A program made the translations under genes and the position numbers. 64,000 bases of DNA from Apiotrichum sp. Y4204 (taxonomy: Eukaryota; Basidiomycota; Tremellomycetes; Trichosporonales; Trichosporonaceae): NCBI GenBank assembly GCA_025531455.1, contig JAMYHL010000002.1, positions 186,001 to 250,000 of the forward strand, in the 5' to 3' direction. Below the pieces are notes generated by a model that saw only the letters and a program-made list of their open reading frames with translations, was not told the DNA's origin and searched no databases. Positions 54,144 to 64,000 of the stretch are shown here, piece after piece (positions within the stretch are counted from its first letter, which is position 1; the number at the start of each line of letters is the position of its first letter).

Positions 54144-54174
54144 CGCACACCGCACACCGCACACCGCACACCGC
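54144..54174 (+). repeat. (CGCACAC)4 minisatellite
   Basis: Four copies of a 7-bp unit within a CA/CG-rich stretch. Confidence 0.88.
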
Positions 54175-54681
54175 AGGCCGCGGGGCGTGACGCACGGATC
54201 TGCGCTCGGGCTCCCGAGGTGACGCTAGCGTGTCAGTGTGTCCGTCTTGTTCGGACATGTGGAGCGACGAGCGGCCGGCGGGCCGATGTATGTCGTCGGC
54301 GGCGCTCTCCGTCCTGCCCGTCGGCTTCTGGATTCTGGCGTATATTGTATAGCTACATTGTACATCGTATATTGCTTGTCGGATGTCGGATACAGCGACA
54401 TGTCCGCACGTCGCTGACCGCCGCCGTCAGCGGCGTCACGGGTCTCGAGCGTCGGGCGTCGGGCGTCAATTCTGAATCGGACGTTCCGCTCCCCGCTCGG
54501 AGCCGGACACGCCACCCATTACCAAGTCTCCGGCGCTCTGAATAGTGGCCCCAACACAGCGGAGAACTGACGGAGAGGGAGAGCCTCGAAAGTGGAGTGA
54601 GTTCTGGTTCTGACATAACTCCTGTCGTCAGGATGCAGGATGGTGGCCTGGTGGCGCCAGGGTGGCACCACAGATTTGGCG

Positions 54682-54727
54682 GCCAGGGATGCGAGGTCCT
54701 GCAGCGCTGCAGCCACACATCCCTGGC
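54682..54727. repeat. 46-bp nested palindrome (hairpin)
   Basis: Outer arms GCCAGGGATG (54682-54691) and CATCCCTGGC (54718-54727) are perfect inverted repeats. Nearly centred between them is the perfect palindrome CTGCAGCGCTGCAG (54699-54712). The whole can fold as a long hairpin in RNA or a cruciform in DNA. Confidence 0.85.
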
Positions 54728-55094
54728 TGCGCCTATCGCTATCTATTCGTGAGTAGTGTGTATGTGTCTTCTGCATCTCCTGAGAAGACAATCAACCCAG
54801 AAAACCCAGAGAACGCCCTGCACCTGGCCAGGTACATGTGCTCCTCAGGCCTTGGGTCCTGAGAAACAAGCATCATTCGCCCCCCAGGGCGACGACGAGT
54901 TGCGTCACTGTGTCACTACATGCCCGTCGCGTCGCAGGCTGGGTGCAGAGAGTGGAGAGGGTCACGCCCCGGGCCGGCGCCGGCGCCCGACCCGACACTG
55001 CACGCCTGGCCGAAGCAGACTCGGCCGAAGCGACTGCCCACTGTACCCCATCCCCCGTGTGAGAGTGAGTCCGTGATCCGTGACTGTCTTATCC

Positions 55095-55124
55095 TGTGGA
55101 TCTGTGGATCTGTGGATCTGTGGA
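55095..55124 (+). repeat. (TGTGGATC)n short tandem repeat
   Basis: About 3.5 copies of an 8-bp unit. Confidence 0.88.
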
Positions 55125-55435
55125 GCGACCGAAGCGCGCCACCTCGTGCATCTCCTGTTGGGTGACAGGCACAATGTGTGATTATAGTGTCGATAGTGCC
55201 ACACATGCCCATTGGACGCACAACATGTGTTTCGTGTGTTCTGGATCTCGACACGCGCCCGTCGCCTGATCCAGCCTAGCGGGTAGGTGACATTTCGCGG
55301 AGGTGGCGGCGCCCCGGCTTGCCGGTCCCCACGGGTCGACGTATCTGCTTGAAGAATAAAATACAATTTGCGAGTAGTGGTCCAACACTGCAAGTGGCAG
55401 AGGTGTGAGCGGTTCCAGAATATCAGGATGTTCTA

Positions 55436-55463
55436 GTGGCAGTGGCAGTGGCAGTGGCAATGG
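55436..55463 (+). repeat. (GTGGCA)n short tandem repeat
   Basis: Between four and five copies of the hexamer GTGGCA, the last imperfect. Confidence 0.88.
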
Positions 55464-57375
55464 ACATCAAATGTGGCACCTCGTCGGATCGAGAAATCCG
55501 CTTGATGAATATCGCACATCGAAGGCGGACAGGGCATGCAAGGCATCGCTGGAGGTAATCGCTGGACCGCCATTGAACATGAAATGCAGATGCCAATCAT
55601 CCCATCGATAATCTTTTTGAACCCTTCTTCGAGGCCGTAAACAGCCGGTCGGTCGCCATGAGCATCATGAACCTGCGGCATGGAGCAAGGGGCGCGGATG
55701 ACGCCTATCACACTCATGAGGGGCACACACCCGCACCCACCCCGCTCTCGGATCTATCTGGAGTTTGTAATATTTTAATCAATGTATTCTCCTACGGATG
55801 TACGCATTATGGCGATCAGGCCCATCGTGAGGCGCGGAGCGTTGATCCCCGAGGCGGACACGTCAATCGCAGCCAGGGCTGGCGCACATTCTCAAGATCT
55901 CAAACGATCACCGTGCAGATCACGGACGTGCCATGAACAACCAAACCTCCGTGTTCCTCAATTCAACTATCTCGAGTTATCTCGAGTAAGCTAGTCCAGG
56001 TCACGGGCGTTTCAAGAAGCTCGAGTTCCCTCTCACCACCCCTCTCCTGGCCGTTCTCCAGGCCTCGTGTTCGTGTTCGGCCAGCGGCCAGACGACCAAA
56101 CCCGTGCTGACCTTGACCCTTGCCTCGCGGTGGCCCGAGGACCGTGGAAGAAATGGCCTGAGGACCGTGAGGATAATCCTCGGCCCGAGAGGAATCACCT
56201 GGGGGAGCAATCAACTACCCCCCTGGAAACGCGGGGCGCAGTCGTCAGCCACATCATCACCAGCATGTGGTGTACGCATTCCGCAGACTGCGCGTGGAGC
56301 AGCCATACTGAGCATGAATCATCGAGCACGGGCCCAGCCCCCGTCGGGCCTAAGTGTTCGAGTTCTCGAGGCCTCGAGTCCAGCCCGGTACGCGCCACGA
56401 GCCAGAACCCTGCGACGCGCGACGCGCGACGAGCGACGCCGCACAGACGCGGTTTCAGCACCGCCTCTCGGGCTGGCGCGCGACCCTTGTGCGAACCAAC
56501 ATACAAGCTGGCAATTTTGCGATTTTGAGATCTGGAGAAAATTCGAGACGGTGAGATTTTGGGTTGAGAAATGGGGTGTGCGTTGAGGGCGGGTAGCGCG
56601 GCACGGGGACGGAGTGTGGACTGGTGAAAGGCGAGAATCAGGAGTAGTAAAGGACGGGTATCACGCCAAAAAAAATGGGAGAGGATACGCGCCACGAGAT
56701 TACCATGGGCCATACCTCGCACCTCGACATTACTCAGAATTATCAGAATCCATTTGTTCTAGGATTAAATTTGATTATCAGAATCCGGTAAACGTGTATC
56801 CCCCTTTCACCCCCGGTATCCCTCGTTCCAGGAAACGCGAGTGGCGTGACGGGGGTAGACTCTATTGATCGCGGATGTCGCATGTCGCGCACGGCGCGCC
56901 GGGGGTTGACGACGCCGTGGAGTAGCTCCTGTTCCTCCACTTTTGGAGGAGACACCACGGGGATGATAACTGGTCGTGAGGCGAAGTATTGTAGATGGTG
57001 GAGAGCGGCGAGCAGTGTAATTGTCCATTGTGTGAGACTAGAGTCAGTGGGCGCCAGGGTGTGGGTTTCCGCTTATCCCGCCCCTCCGCGCTGATCAGTC
57101 TCGATTCCCGGGTCAATACTGCGTCGTCGGTCGCCACCGTGGCCGCCACCCATAATCAGTAGACAGTGTCAGGTATTCACCTCGCACAGCGCAATCGGAC
57201 ATAACATCTACAGGGTACACATCCAACATCCAACACTGTCCAACATGGTACAATACAGTAGGCAGAACACGGCACAGCCGCACAGGGATCGCTCGCATGT
57301 GTGCCTCCTCGTCGTCGTTTAGTCGTGGCTAGAAGCTGCTATCGGGGCCGGAAGCGGTTCCGGACGCGCTGTCGC

Positions 57376-58874
57376 TTATACCTCCTCCCACGTCCAGGTT
57401 GCTCCGTGGTAGTGAGACGTGCGCCGGCGGGGCAGAGGCGCTATGGGACGCTCGCCCCCGCCCACGGCAGACAGGCTCATCGTACGTGCCAGTCCGTGGC
57501 TCTCGTGCCCAGCGCCCTCGGTGTCACTGTTAGCCGCGTGGCGGGAGGCATTCGAGTTGCCATCGCCTGCGCCCTCCCCTGTCGCAGCTGCCGTCTCTTG
57601 CCCCGTCCCAGTCGCGGTAGCCTCATCCCCTGCCTCGCTGGGGATCGGTGCGTCGCCAACGCCAAACGACAGACCGTGCGACCTGCGCCATTCACGTTCC
57701 CGCGCGACCACACCGTCGTACCATCCGTCCTCTCCTGGCCCCGACTGGATGATAATGGCGTCGCGGCGCGTATCCCGTGATCCGTCTGCCCGGCGCGTCC
57801 GGCGCATCGCTCCCGAGTCATCGTCGCGTCGGCGGCGGCCGAGGGTCAACAAGCTGCGCCCAGCTTCCGAGTTGCTGGCGCTGCGATTGGCTTCAAACTC
57901 TGCTATCCACGCGCGCGTGGCCGGGGTGGGACTCGGACTGCGCGACTCGCCACGCGGCCGTGGTGGGGTGGGGGATCGAAGAATGCGTGGCAGAGTCCTG
58001 GTGGCCGTGGACGGAGAGCCGAAATCAATCGTCGCTGGGGGCGGGGACGCGCGGACGAGGTTGAGGGGCGGTTCACTCGGTGGTCCTATCCCGATAACCC
58101 CTACAGCCTCGTCGAGCGTATTGCCAGTTTGAGGCTCCTCATACGAGGTGCGATCGCGGAGCCAGTGCCACAGGTCGCCAGAGCCGGGTGTCCTGTCTTC
58201 GGGCTGTTGGCCTAGAGGGAGGATCTCGTACGGCGACGCAGCCGTGAGAAGCTCCCATTCCACTGCACCTTCATGGCGTGTCGAAGCCGGTCTGTCGTAG
58301 CTGTCGGCACGGTTCCCACCAGAGCCAGGACCGAGTCGCGATCGAACAGTGTGTGTCCGGTTAGCGCTCGGAAGCCGGAGACGATGACGGGGATCGTCGT
58401 TGAATCCATGCTCGATATATTGCTGGCGAAGACTGCTATCCCCCGTCGCGTTTGAGGTGTACCCCCTCCATGTACTGCCGCGGCGGTTCGAACGGCCGAT
58501 GAGCACTGCCTGCGCTTGTCAGTCAAACAGCTTACAGCTACACACATAACCACACACACACACGAACACACACATACCTTTACAAGCATGGCCCACGCGT
58601 CCACAACCACGGGGTCACTCGTGTCAATATCCGCGAGGACCGTGCGCAGACGCGTGTCTTCCGTGCCAAGTCCACGAAGCTGCCGCTGGATACGGGACGA
58701 CGATAATGCAGATGCACTGTGTAAAGTTTCAGCATTTGGGCGCCAGATGATCAGTGGATCAGTGGATCAGATCGGTCGCGTGCGCGCGATCGTCACCCGG
58801 GGCGCGACTCACTGCAGATCACGGATGGCCGCCATGCCCCGGCGGTCGTTCTCCTGCAGAGTGGGCTTGCCCAT
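57376..58874 (-). CDS. orphan protein, three exons
   Basis: Minus-strand exons are 58874-58813, 58716-58578 and 58509-57376, giving 444 residues; I recognise no family. The start MGKPTLQENDRRGMAAIRDL is reached through two introns (96 and 68 bp) with canonical signals and matching phases, so the gene model is stronger than the functional call. Residues 20-75 look helical (SSRIQRQLRGLGTEDTRLRT, then VVVDAWAMLVKAVLIGR) and are the best candidate for a folded domain. The middle contains EWELLTAASPYEILPLG and WHWLRDRTSYEE. The rest is disordered, with SRSPSPTPATRAW, RRRRDDDSGAMRRTRR (possible nuclear signal) and an Ala/Gly/Thr-rich part. It ends in SHYHGATWTWEEV. The Gly after Met could be myristoylated, but the context is weaker than in the 17653-18582 orphan. 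No function is proposed. Confidence 0.75.
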
Positions 58875-59327
58875 GGTGGCGACGCGTTGGATGCAGGTGA
58901 TGCGAGCAAGCCGCGACAATGCGAGATACCAGATGCGAGAGGGCGATGGACGCGAACCGGCGTGTCGGGGTTGGAGAAAGGGCTGTTCACTCGCGGGCTC
59001 GTGGGATGCTCAAAGGACCTGCGCGTGGGCAAGGCAATCCGCGTCAAGTGCGCCTGGGCAGCACTGCAGACAATGCGATCGTGCGGGGCGGGTGGCGGCG
59101 CGATGCGTGGGTCAAAAGGAGACGGGGCGCGGTCCGAAGTGATAAAAGAGGATGGGGTGATGGTGAGTGTGAAGTGGAAAAAAAAAAAAAAGACAACGAG
59201 TGCGGAGTTGTGGGTGTCTGATGTGGTGTGACTATTTGGTGGCGTGTGAAGTCGGGAATGTATAATGTGGGATGCTGTTTTGGTGGGTGGGCCCGCCCAA
59301 AAAGAGGTAGCTGTGTGTGGCAAACGA

Positions 59328-59363
59328 TCAGATCAGGAGATCAGGAGATCAGGAGATCAGGGA
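59328..59363 (+). repeat. (ATCAGGAG)4 short tandem repeat
   Basis: Four copies of an 8-bp unit, the last one degenerate. Confidence 0.88.
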
Positions 59364-59532
59364 CGATCATCACCGAAAAATGGCCACCGGGGAGAGGTGC
59401 AGAGCTGTGCGGAGAGGGCGGCGGCAAAATGGAGCCGAGTTTGTGAAGAGGGCAGAATCAAGGAAAAGCAAAGCACAGTCTGGTGGATCCAAACCACATC
59501 AAAATCAAAATCAGGAAAAAACCTTTTGCTTA

Positions 59533-59593
59533 ACGGTTAGCGGGTCTGTGATCTGTGATGTCGTTTGCACATGGTACATGGTACATGGTGTAA
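59533..59593 (+). repeat. dispersed repeat copy B
   Basis: Contains ACGGTTAGCGGGTCTG (59533-59548), GTCGTTTGCAC (59560-59570) and GGTGTAA (59587-59593), collinear with copy A at 3454-3499. The second spacer holds an ATGGTAC triplication that copy A lacks. Confidence 0.5.
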
Positions 59594-60230
59594 GGTACAG
59601 CGCGAAGCGGCCGGTCGAGATTCAATGGACCGAAAGTGGTGCCGTGGTGACTGGTGTCTGCAACACTACACTCTTACGCAGGCCACCCACCTCGTTCTTG
59701 ATGACTCCCCGAGGCGTTCAATCGGCGTCAACAGTGGACCCCTCATGCGCAGAGGCCTACACTGCTTCGAATCCGCTAAGGCGCCACGGGGAGCAAACTT
59801 TTTTCTCCTGTGTCTCGGTACAGTGGTACAGTGACGCGTCAGTCACACAGAGCGCGGTCGAGATTCTCTCACACTATTACTATATTATCCACACTCGCGG
59901 TACGCCGATAGCGGACTGGCCCTACTTCTCGCTTCTCGCGCGCCGAGCGAGGTGCAGCGGCACAACGGCAGGGCGGCAGCGGACGCCGGACGCCGAGCAC
60001 TGCAGCAACCACGATCACGAAGGCAAGACCTGTGGGTCGTGGATTTATAAATTTCACACGTAATTAAAAGGAAGGGCTTATCAGTTCCCTTCTGTAGGCC
60101 TGGTTGCAATAACATTTCGTCAACATGAGCAGGTGCCAGGCATTCGTGCACGTCACATGTTGTCACAAGACTTCTGTTCGTCTCTTCCATCCCTTACTCA
60201 CCACTACTCACCCGTATCACCCCAACAGCG

Positions 60231-61208
60231 ATGCCTCGTATCAGGACGCAGCGGACAAAGCCTCCCCCAGAGGGATTCGAGGACATTCAGTAGGTGTTGT
60301 GCGGAATGAACGTCGGAGAGAAGGCGCTGTTGTATCGAAGCATCATTCCTTGGAGTCATTATGGACTTTGGGCCTGGCCTACTGTCATACTCTCCGACGG
60401 CCACACCTATTGATTCTACAGTCAGCTAGACGGGATTAAAGAAGCTGACATCGCAGGGATGTCCTTGAAGACTACGACAAGAAGATGCGCGACGCCGAGA
60501 CCGAGTCGCACGAGGGAAAGCGTCTGGTAGAGGCGACATGGTACGTGCATTACGAGTTGTGGTTGCGACGCCGTTGCTGATACCATGGGCTTTATTGATT
60601 TTTGCACTGTCTTTCCGTTTGCGTTTGTTTGACCGATTCGTCCATTCCCCCCACTTGCCACCGAACCTCCCCACAGGCCCATCATGCGCATCACACACGC
60701 CCGCTCGCGGTACATCTACGACCTGTACTACAAGCGCGAGCTCATCTCGCGCCAGCTATATGACTGGCTGCTGAAGCAGGGATACGCGGACGCCAAGTGA
60801 GTGGCTGCAGTCGTCCGCTCGGAGCAACACTGACGCAGCAGCTTGATAGCGAAGTGGAAGAAGTAAGCAGCTACAGACCGTCGCAAGATTATAAGCTGAT
60901 CTTTTTCCTTTCCTTGCTCCTCTACGTATCTCGTGTTCCCCACTTCCACCCCTGCAGGAACGGATACGAGCGCCTCTGCTGTGTCCGCTGCGTCCAGACC
61001 CAGGACATGACACACCAGGGATCAACGTGCATCTGCCGCGTGCCCAAGGCGAGCCTCAAGAAGGGCATTGTCGTCGAGTGCAAGACATGTGGTGAGTCAC
61101 GCCGGAAATAGAAGTTGTCCAACGTGTGGTTAACTTCAACTGCGCCGAGCTCCTGCCGTCGACGTTAGCTAACCAACAGGCTGCCACGGCTGTGCCACTG
61201 GTGACTAG
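60231..61208 (+). CDS. BUD31: pre-mRNA splicing factor Bud31 (G10)
   Basis: Core spliceosome protein of the NineTeen-related complex and of the activated spliceosome. Exons are 60231-60289, 60457-60540, 60677-60796, 60842-60862, 60958-61091 and 61180-61208, giving 148 residues, the normal family length. Landmarks are [11 protein letters not shown] at the start, [57 protein letters not shown] and a Cys-rich zinc-binding end ([29 protein letters not shown]). The fourth exon is only 21 nt and supplies NLIAKWK; its sequence is conserved to human, so the exon is certain. Introns are 167, 136, 45, 95 and 88 bp. It is fitting that a splicing factor is itself so finely split. Confidence 0.98.
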
Positions 61209-61501
61209 ATCGAGTCGAATTCCATATCCTTTGTCCTCTATATGCATGTAGTTTATAGTCTGAAGCGGTCCGCAAGCACATTGTTTAGGTTGTTAAGCCG
61301 CGAGGGATTGCGTTCGAGCGGAGTTTGCGTCTAATTGGGCAAGGCCTCGATGGCATGTTGCCATAATACTTAGCCAGCCTACCGGTCGTGCTTCCTGCTC
61401 GTCTCCCGGACCCCGCGTCATACAAATAAATACATGTCCACTGGCCCACCCGGAGCCATTATCTACCAAGGCGGGCGATGCGATAAGGGGTACGGAGATC
61501 A

Positions 61502-63242
61502 CTACTCCCAGTCCGAGTCGTCGCTGTCCTCCGCAGCGGCGGTGCTCGCGCGGCCAGAAACAAGGTCGTAGCTCTCCTCAGAGTCGCGCGGCGACGTCGC
61601 GCTCGGCTCCTTGCCCCCGTCCTTCTTCTCCACCTCCACCGTGTCCTTCTTCCCACTCGCGACGGTAGCAACGGGCGTGGGCGTGCTGCTGTTATCATCC
61701 TTGTGCTCCGCCTCCTCGTCGTCGTCCCACGAAAAGTCGTCCGTCTCCTGCTCCGTCGCTATTCGTCAGCTCAACAACATAAAACACCACCCACCCTGGA
61801 GGAGAAGCCGGCGCTTGGCATCAGCCGCCTCGATCATGTCCTTGTGGAAGAGGTATCGCTGCCAGAACTGCTCGTCGCTCAGGTATTCAGGCACGAGCGC
61901 CATGCGAATCCCACCGACGGCCGCCTCGTCGTCCTCGCGCGCAGTGGCCGGCCACTTGGCCGCGACCCACGCCGCAAACTCGTCGCGGCGTTCCTGTGTC
62001 TCGGCCTCGGACGCCGGGTCGACCATGAGCAGGTCCTTGTCTTCGCGGAGGCGGCGGAGCAGCGCTTCCTTCCGCGAGCCAGCGAGCGCGGCAGACGACA
62101 GCGGCGCAGGCTTGCGCGCTGCGCTCCCCTCGCTGGAAGGTTCCGGAGCAGGCGCAACGGTCGAGAACGCGTACCACTCCCCCGTGTCCCATCCCGTCGA
62201 GGGCACGTACTCGCCCCCGCCCCCGGACGGAGGAACAATCTTGACATTGTCCTCGACCCACTTCTCCGCGTCCTTGATGATGTTCCCGCCGACGCGCTGT
62301 GTCTCCTTGAGGAACCCCTCTCCTTTCTTCATGTACTCGCCCGCGAGGGTCTCGGCCTGGTGCAGGCTGAGGGAGATGTTCTCGCGGGCAGTCTGCAGGC
62401 GGAGGTTCTCGGCAAGCTGTGCGCGCAACTGCGGCATGTTCGCAACCGTCGGGTTGGCCTTGGCGGCCGCGAGCGTCGACGCCAGCGCGGACTGAAGCGA
62501 GCCCTGCAGCTGGGTAGTGGACGAGGAGATGCGGTTGAAGAGCGCAGCAGCCGTCGCCTGAGCCCCGGCTTCAGCTTCCGCACCTTCCTCTTCCTCGCCC
62601 TCCCCCTCGCGAGCTTTGCCCTTGCCCTTGGCCTTTGTAGCGCGCTCGGCGGCCTTGCGTTCGCGCTCCTCCACCTCGCGCGCCGCCGCGCGCTCCTTCT
62701 CCTCGGCCTGCTCCCGCTCCCACGTCTCCTGGTCCTTGGTCGTCACCTCCACCTTGGCGTCCTGCAGCTGCCGCAGGTCCGTCTGCACCTGCGCGACCGT
62801 CTTGTCCAGGTCCGCCTTGAGCGTCGTGAGCGTCAGCGCCGACTGGAGTGTCAGTACAACAGTCAAGGACGAAAGCACAGGCGGGCGATCGGGAATCCAA
62901 GTACCGCCCAGAATGGACAGTGCCCCATAATCGCCACCCGCGCTCCGCTCGGTGATTCCTCGCACGCACCCGCGCCTTGACGCCGCCCCAGAACGACCCG
63001 AGGCCCTTCATCACCTGCCCGACCTCCTCCTCAAACCCGCCCGTGTACAGGCGCTGCGCGATCGGCGCCGAGGACGTGGAGGCGGTCTCCGATCCTGCCG
63101 CAGGCGCCGTGTCGGGAGTCTCCGTTTGGTCGTTGTTTGTGCTGCTGTTGGTGTCCTTGTTCGCCTTGTCCGCAGACGGCGTGCCCTCGCGCGTCGGGGG
63201 CGCCGTCTTGTCGGACATTGTGAGCGCGGCGGCCTGCTCCAT
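61502..63242 (-). CDS. BSD-domain protein (Dos2/SYAP1-like)
   Basis: Minus-strand exons are 63242-62970, 62842-61795 and 61758-61502, giving 525 residues. An acidic, Thr/Ser-rich N-terminus is followed by GGFEEEVGQVMKGLGSFWGG, an amphipathic segment common to this family. Then comes a long coiled coil (residues about 95-165, LKADLDKTVAQVQTDLRQL and EERERKAAERATKAKGKGK). The BSD domain lies near residues 360-430: AALAGSRKEALLRRLREDKD, LLMVDP, EFAAWVAAKWP and LVPEYLSDEQFWQRYLFHKD with its invariant Phe-Trp. The C-terminus is acidic and ends EDSDDSDWE, typical of yeast Dos2-like proteins. Two introns (127 and 36 bp). A function in membrane-associated ubiquitin or signalling processes has been suggested for relatives; the sequence itself does not settle it. 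Confidence 0.9.
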
Positions 63243-64000
63243 TGTGCTTGGTGTTGGGTGGTAGCGGGGTTGGTAGATGTGAGATCTGTTGTCGACGAGG
63301 ATGTCTGATCCTGTGATCCTTATCCTGTGTGAGACCTGGGACGGGCAGAGGCATTCCGCTCGCGCTCTACCCCGGATGAACTGCGTCACTCTATTTATCA
63401 ATTTGGCTCCGTCATTCTGCGTGGAAAACACGTGTGCTATCAATCTGCAGTACTGCAGTAATGCCGTGTACTATCCATTTAGGCTTCTCTGTCCCTGTCT
63501 CCCCTGTGGACTTGACGCGTTCCGCGCGCCTCGGTGTGTGTGTTGCTCCGCGCTCTGAATGAGTTTGCTGTGCAGCCATAATAACGGCAGATAAGGAAAG
63601 CTTAATATTCAAATAGAACACTGCTGGTGCACAGGATCAGGTTCAATCATCAAAAGGGACGAGAGCTAGAGGGGCGCGAGAGGACGAAGAGGGGAAGGCG
63701 ACAAACAGATCAACAGACAGACGACGACGGAATAGACAGACCCACTCTCATCATTCATTTCTTTAATCTCCACTGACGACCTCCTCGACGACGACGACGA
63801 GCAAAAACGAACAGTACATCCATCTATCTATTTATCCAATCTCTCTCTCTCTCTCTCTCTCTCTCTTCCTTTCACTCTCCATCTCCTCTCATCCCATCAC
63901 CTTCATTCCCTCCCTCCACCCTCACAACGCGCGGCACCACCAACCCCATTTCCATCAACCCCCCGGACCTCCCCATCCTCCTCGCCGCTCACACCCGGCC
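63243..64000. other. window end, probable leader of a rightward gene
   Basis: The first 200 bp are the BSD-gene promoter. From about 63750 on, the plus strand is strongly C/T-rich, with a (CT)n run and no ATG in the final stretch. This looks like the leader of a gene that starts beyond the window, but no coding sequence can be shown. Confidence 0.45.
63841..63867 (+). repeat. (CT)13 microsatellite
   Basis: Thirteen CT dinucleotides in a pyrimidine-rich stretch. Confidence 0.95.

Larger units (their letters stand above)
47701..57375. other. 9.7 kb gene desert
   Basis: I can support no protein, tRNA or intact transposon here. Frames of up to about 310 codons exist but have no family resemblance and no splice-joined partners. 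The region contains short tandem repeats (54004, 54144, 55095, 55436), a CATGC-rich patch (49917-50053), a 46-bp palindromic hairpin (54682-54727) and a related palindrome (51611-51627). It could be a regulatory or non-coding RNA region, decayed mobile DNA, or hold fast-evolving genes that I cannot recognise. Confidence 0.45.
58875..60230. other. divergent intergenic region (orphan/BUD31)
   Basis: 1.36 kb upstream of two genes transcribed apart. It includes an A-rich run near 59179-59192, an 8-bp tandem repeat (59328-59363), dispersed repeat copy B (59533-59593) and an ATGGTAC triplication (59569-59589). No gene recognised. Confidence 0.5.

Noticed and set aside
58480..58500. GGTTCGAA resembling a tRNA B box
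   Set aside because: Lies at the beginning of exon 3 of the orphan gene; no cloverleaf can be drawn around it.

Overview
This is nuclear DNA from a fungus. Nearly every confident gene is interrupted by short spliceosomal introns with GTGAGT-type donors, CTAAC/CTGAC-like branch sites close to the acceptor, and YAG acceptors. The gene set (Nrg1-like zinc-finger regulator, GH71 glucanase, peroxisomal uricase ending in SKL, Mss4-type PIP kinase, Bud31), the high GC content and the many 31-41 bp introns point to a basidiomycete yeast, probably a tremellomycete. That placement is inference; no species-level marker is present. I saw no bacterial operons, CRISPR arrays or intact transposons.

Layout. 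0.8-1.8 kb: Ctr copper transporter (-). 1.8-5.4 kb: no gene seen. 5.4-8.3 kb: GPI-anchored GH71 alpha-1,3-glucanase and a hexapeptide O-acetyltransferase (both +). 8.5-10.8 kb: protein phosphatase 5 (-). 11.35 kb: tRNA-Gly(GCC). 12.1-13.3 kb: mitochondrial 3-hydroxyacyl-CoA dehydrogenase (-), divergent across 1.9 kb from peroxisomal uricase (+, 15.2-16.5 kb). 17.7-18.6 kb: orphan with a myristoylation-like N-terminus (-). 19.6-20.9 kb: G-patch-like protein (+). 22.9-24.8 kb: condensation/acyltransferase-like protein (+). 25.1-26.6 kb: Trp4 (-), divergent from Pnk1 DNA end-repair kinase/phosphatase (+, 27.1-28.7 kb). 29.0-30.1 kb: degenerate APH-fold protein (+). 31.6-32.3 kb: three-exon single-pass membrane protein (+). 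32.8-34.3 kb: Ap4A phosphorylase/ATP adenylyltransferase-like protein (-). 34.9-38.5 kb: PI4P 5-kinase (-). 39.3-42.4 kb: Iba57 and an RPAP3-type TPR co-chaperone (both +). 44.7-46.2 kb: Nrg1-like regulator (-). 46.2-57.4 kb: about 11 kb in which I can support no gene. 57.4-58.9 kb: orphan (-). 60.2-61.2 kb: Bud31 (+). 61.5-63.2 kb: BSD-domain protein (-). The last 0.75 kb is non-coding with a long CT repeat.

The genes are mostly unrelated housekeeping loci, as expected of an ordinary chromosome arm. The most notable local structure is around uricase: an array of ATGACATAG-core repeats in the shared HADH/uricase divergent region, a TATA box, and four GATAAG sites just after the uricase stop codon, which suggests nitrogen-responsive control. 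Other observations include an 8-nt internal exon, 31-32 bp introns, an aminoglycoside-phosphotransferase-like protein lacking both catalytic aspartates, and a repeat- and palindrome-containing gene desert. Exon boundaries were worked out by hand from splice signals and reading-frame continuity; each listed exon set closes to a whole number of codons.
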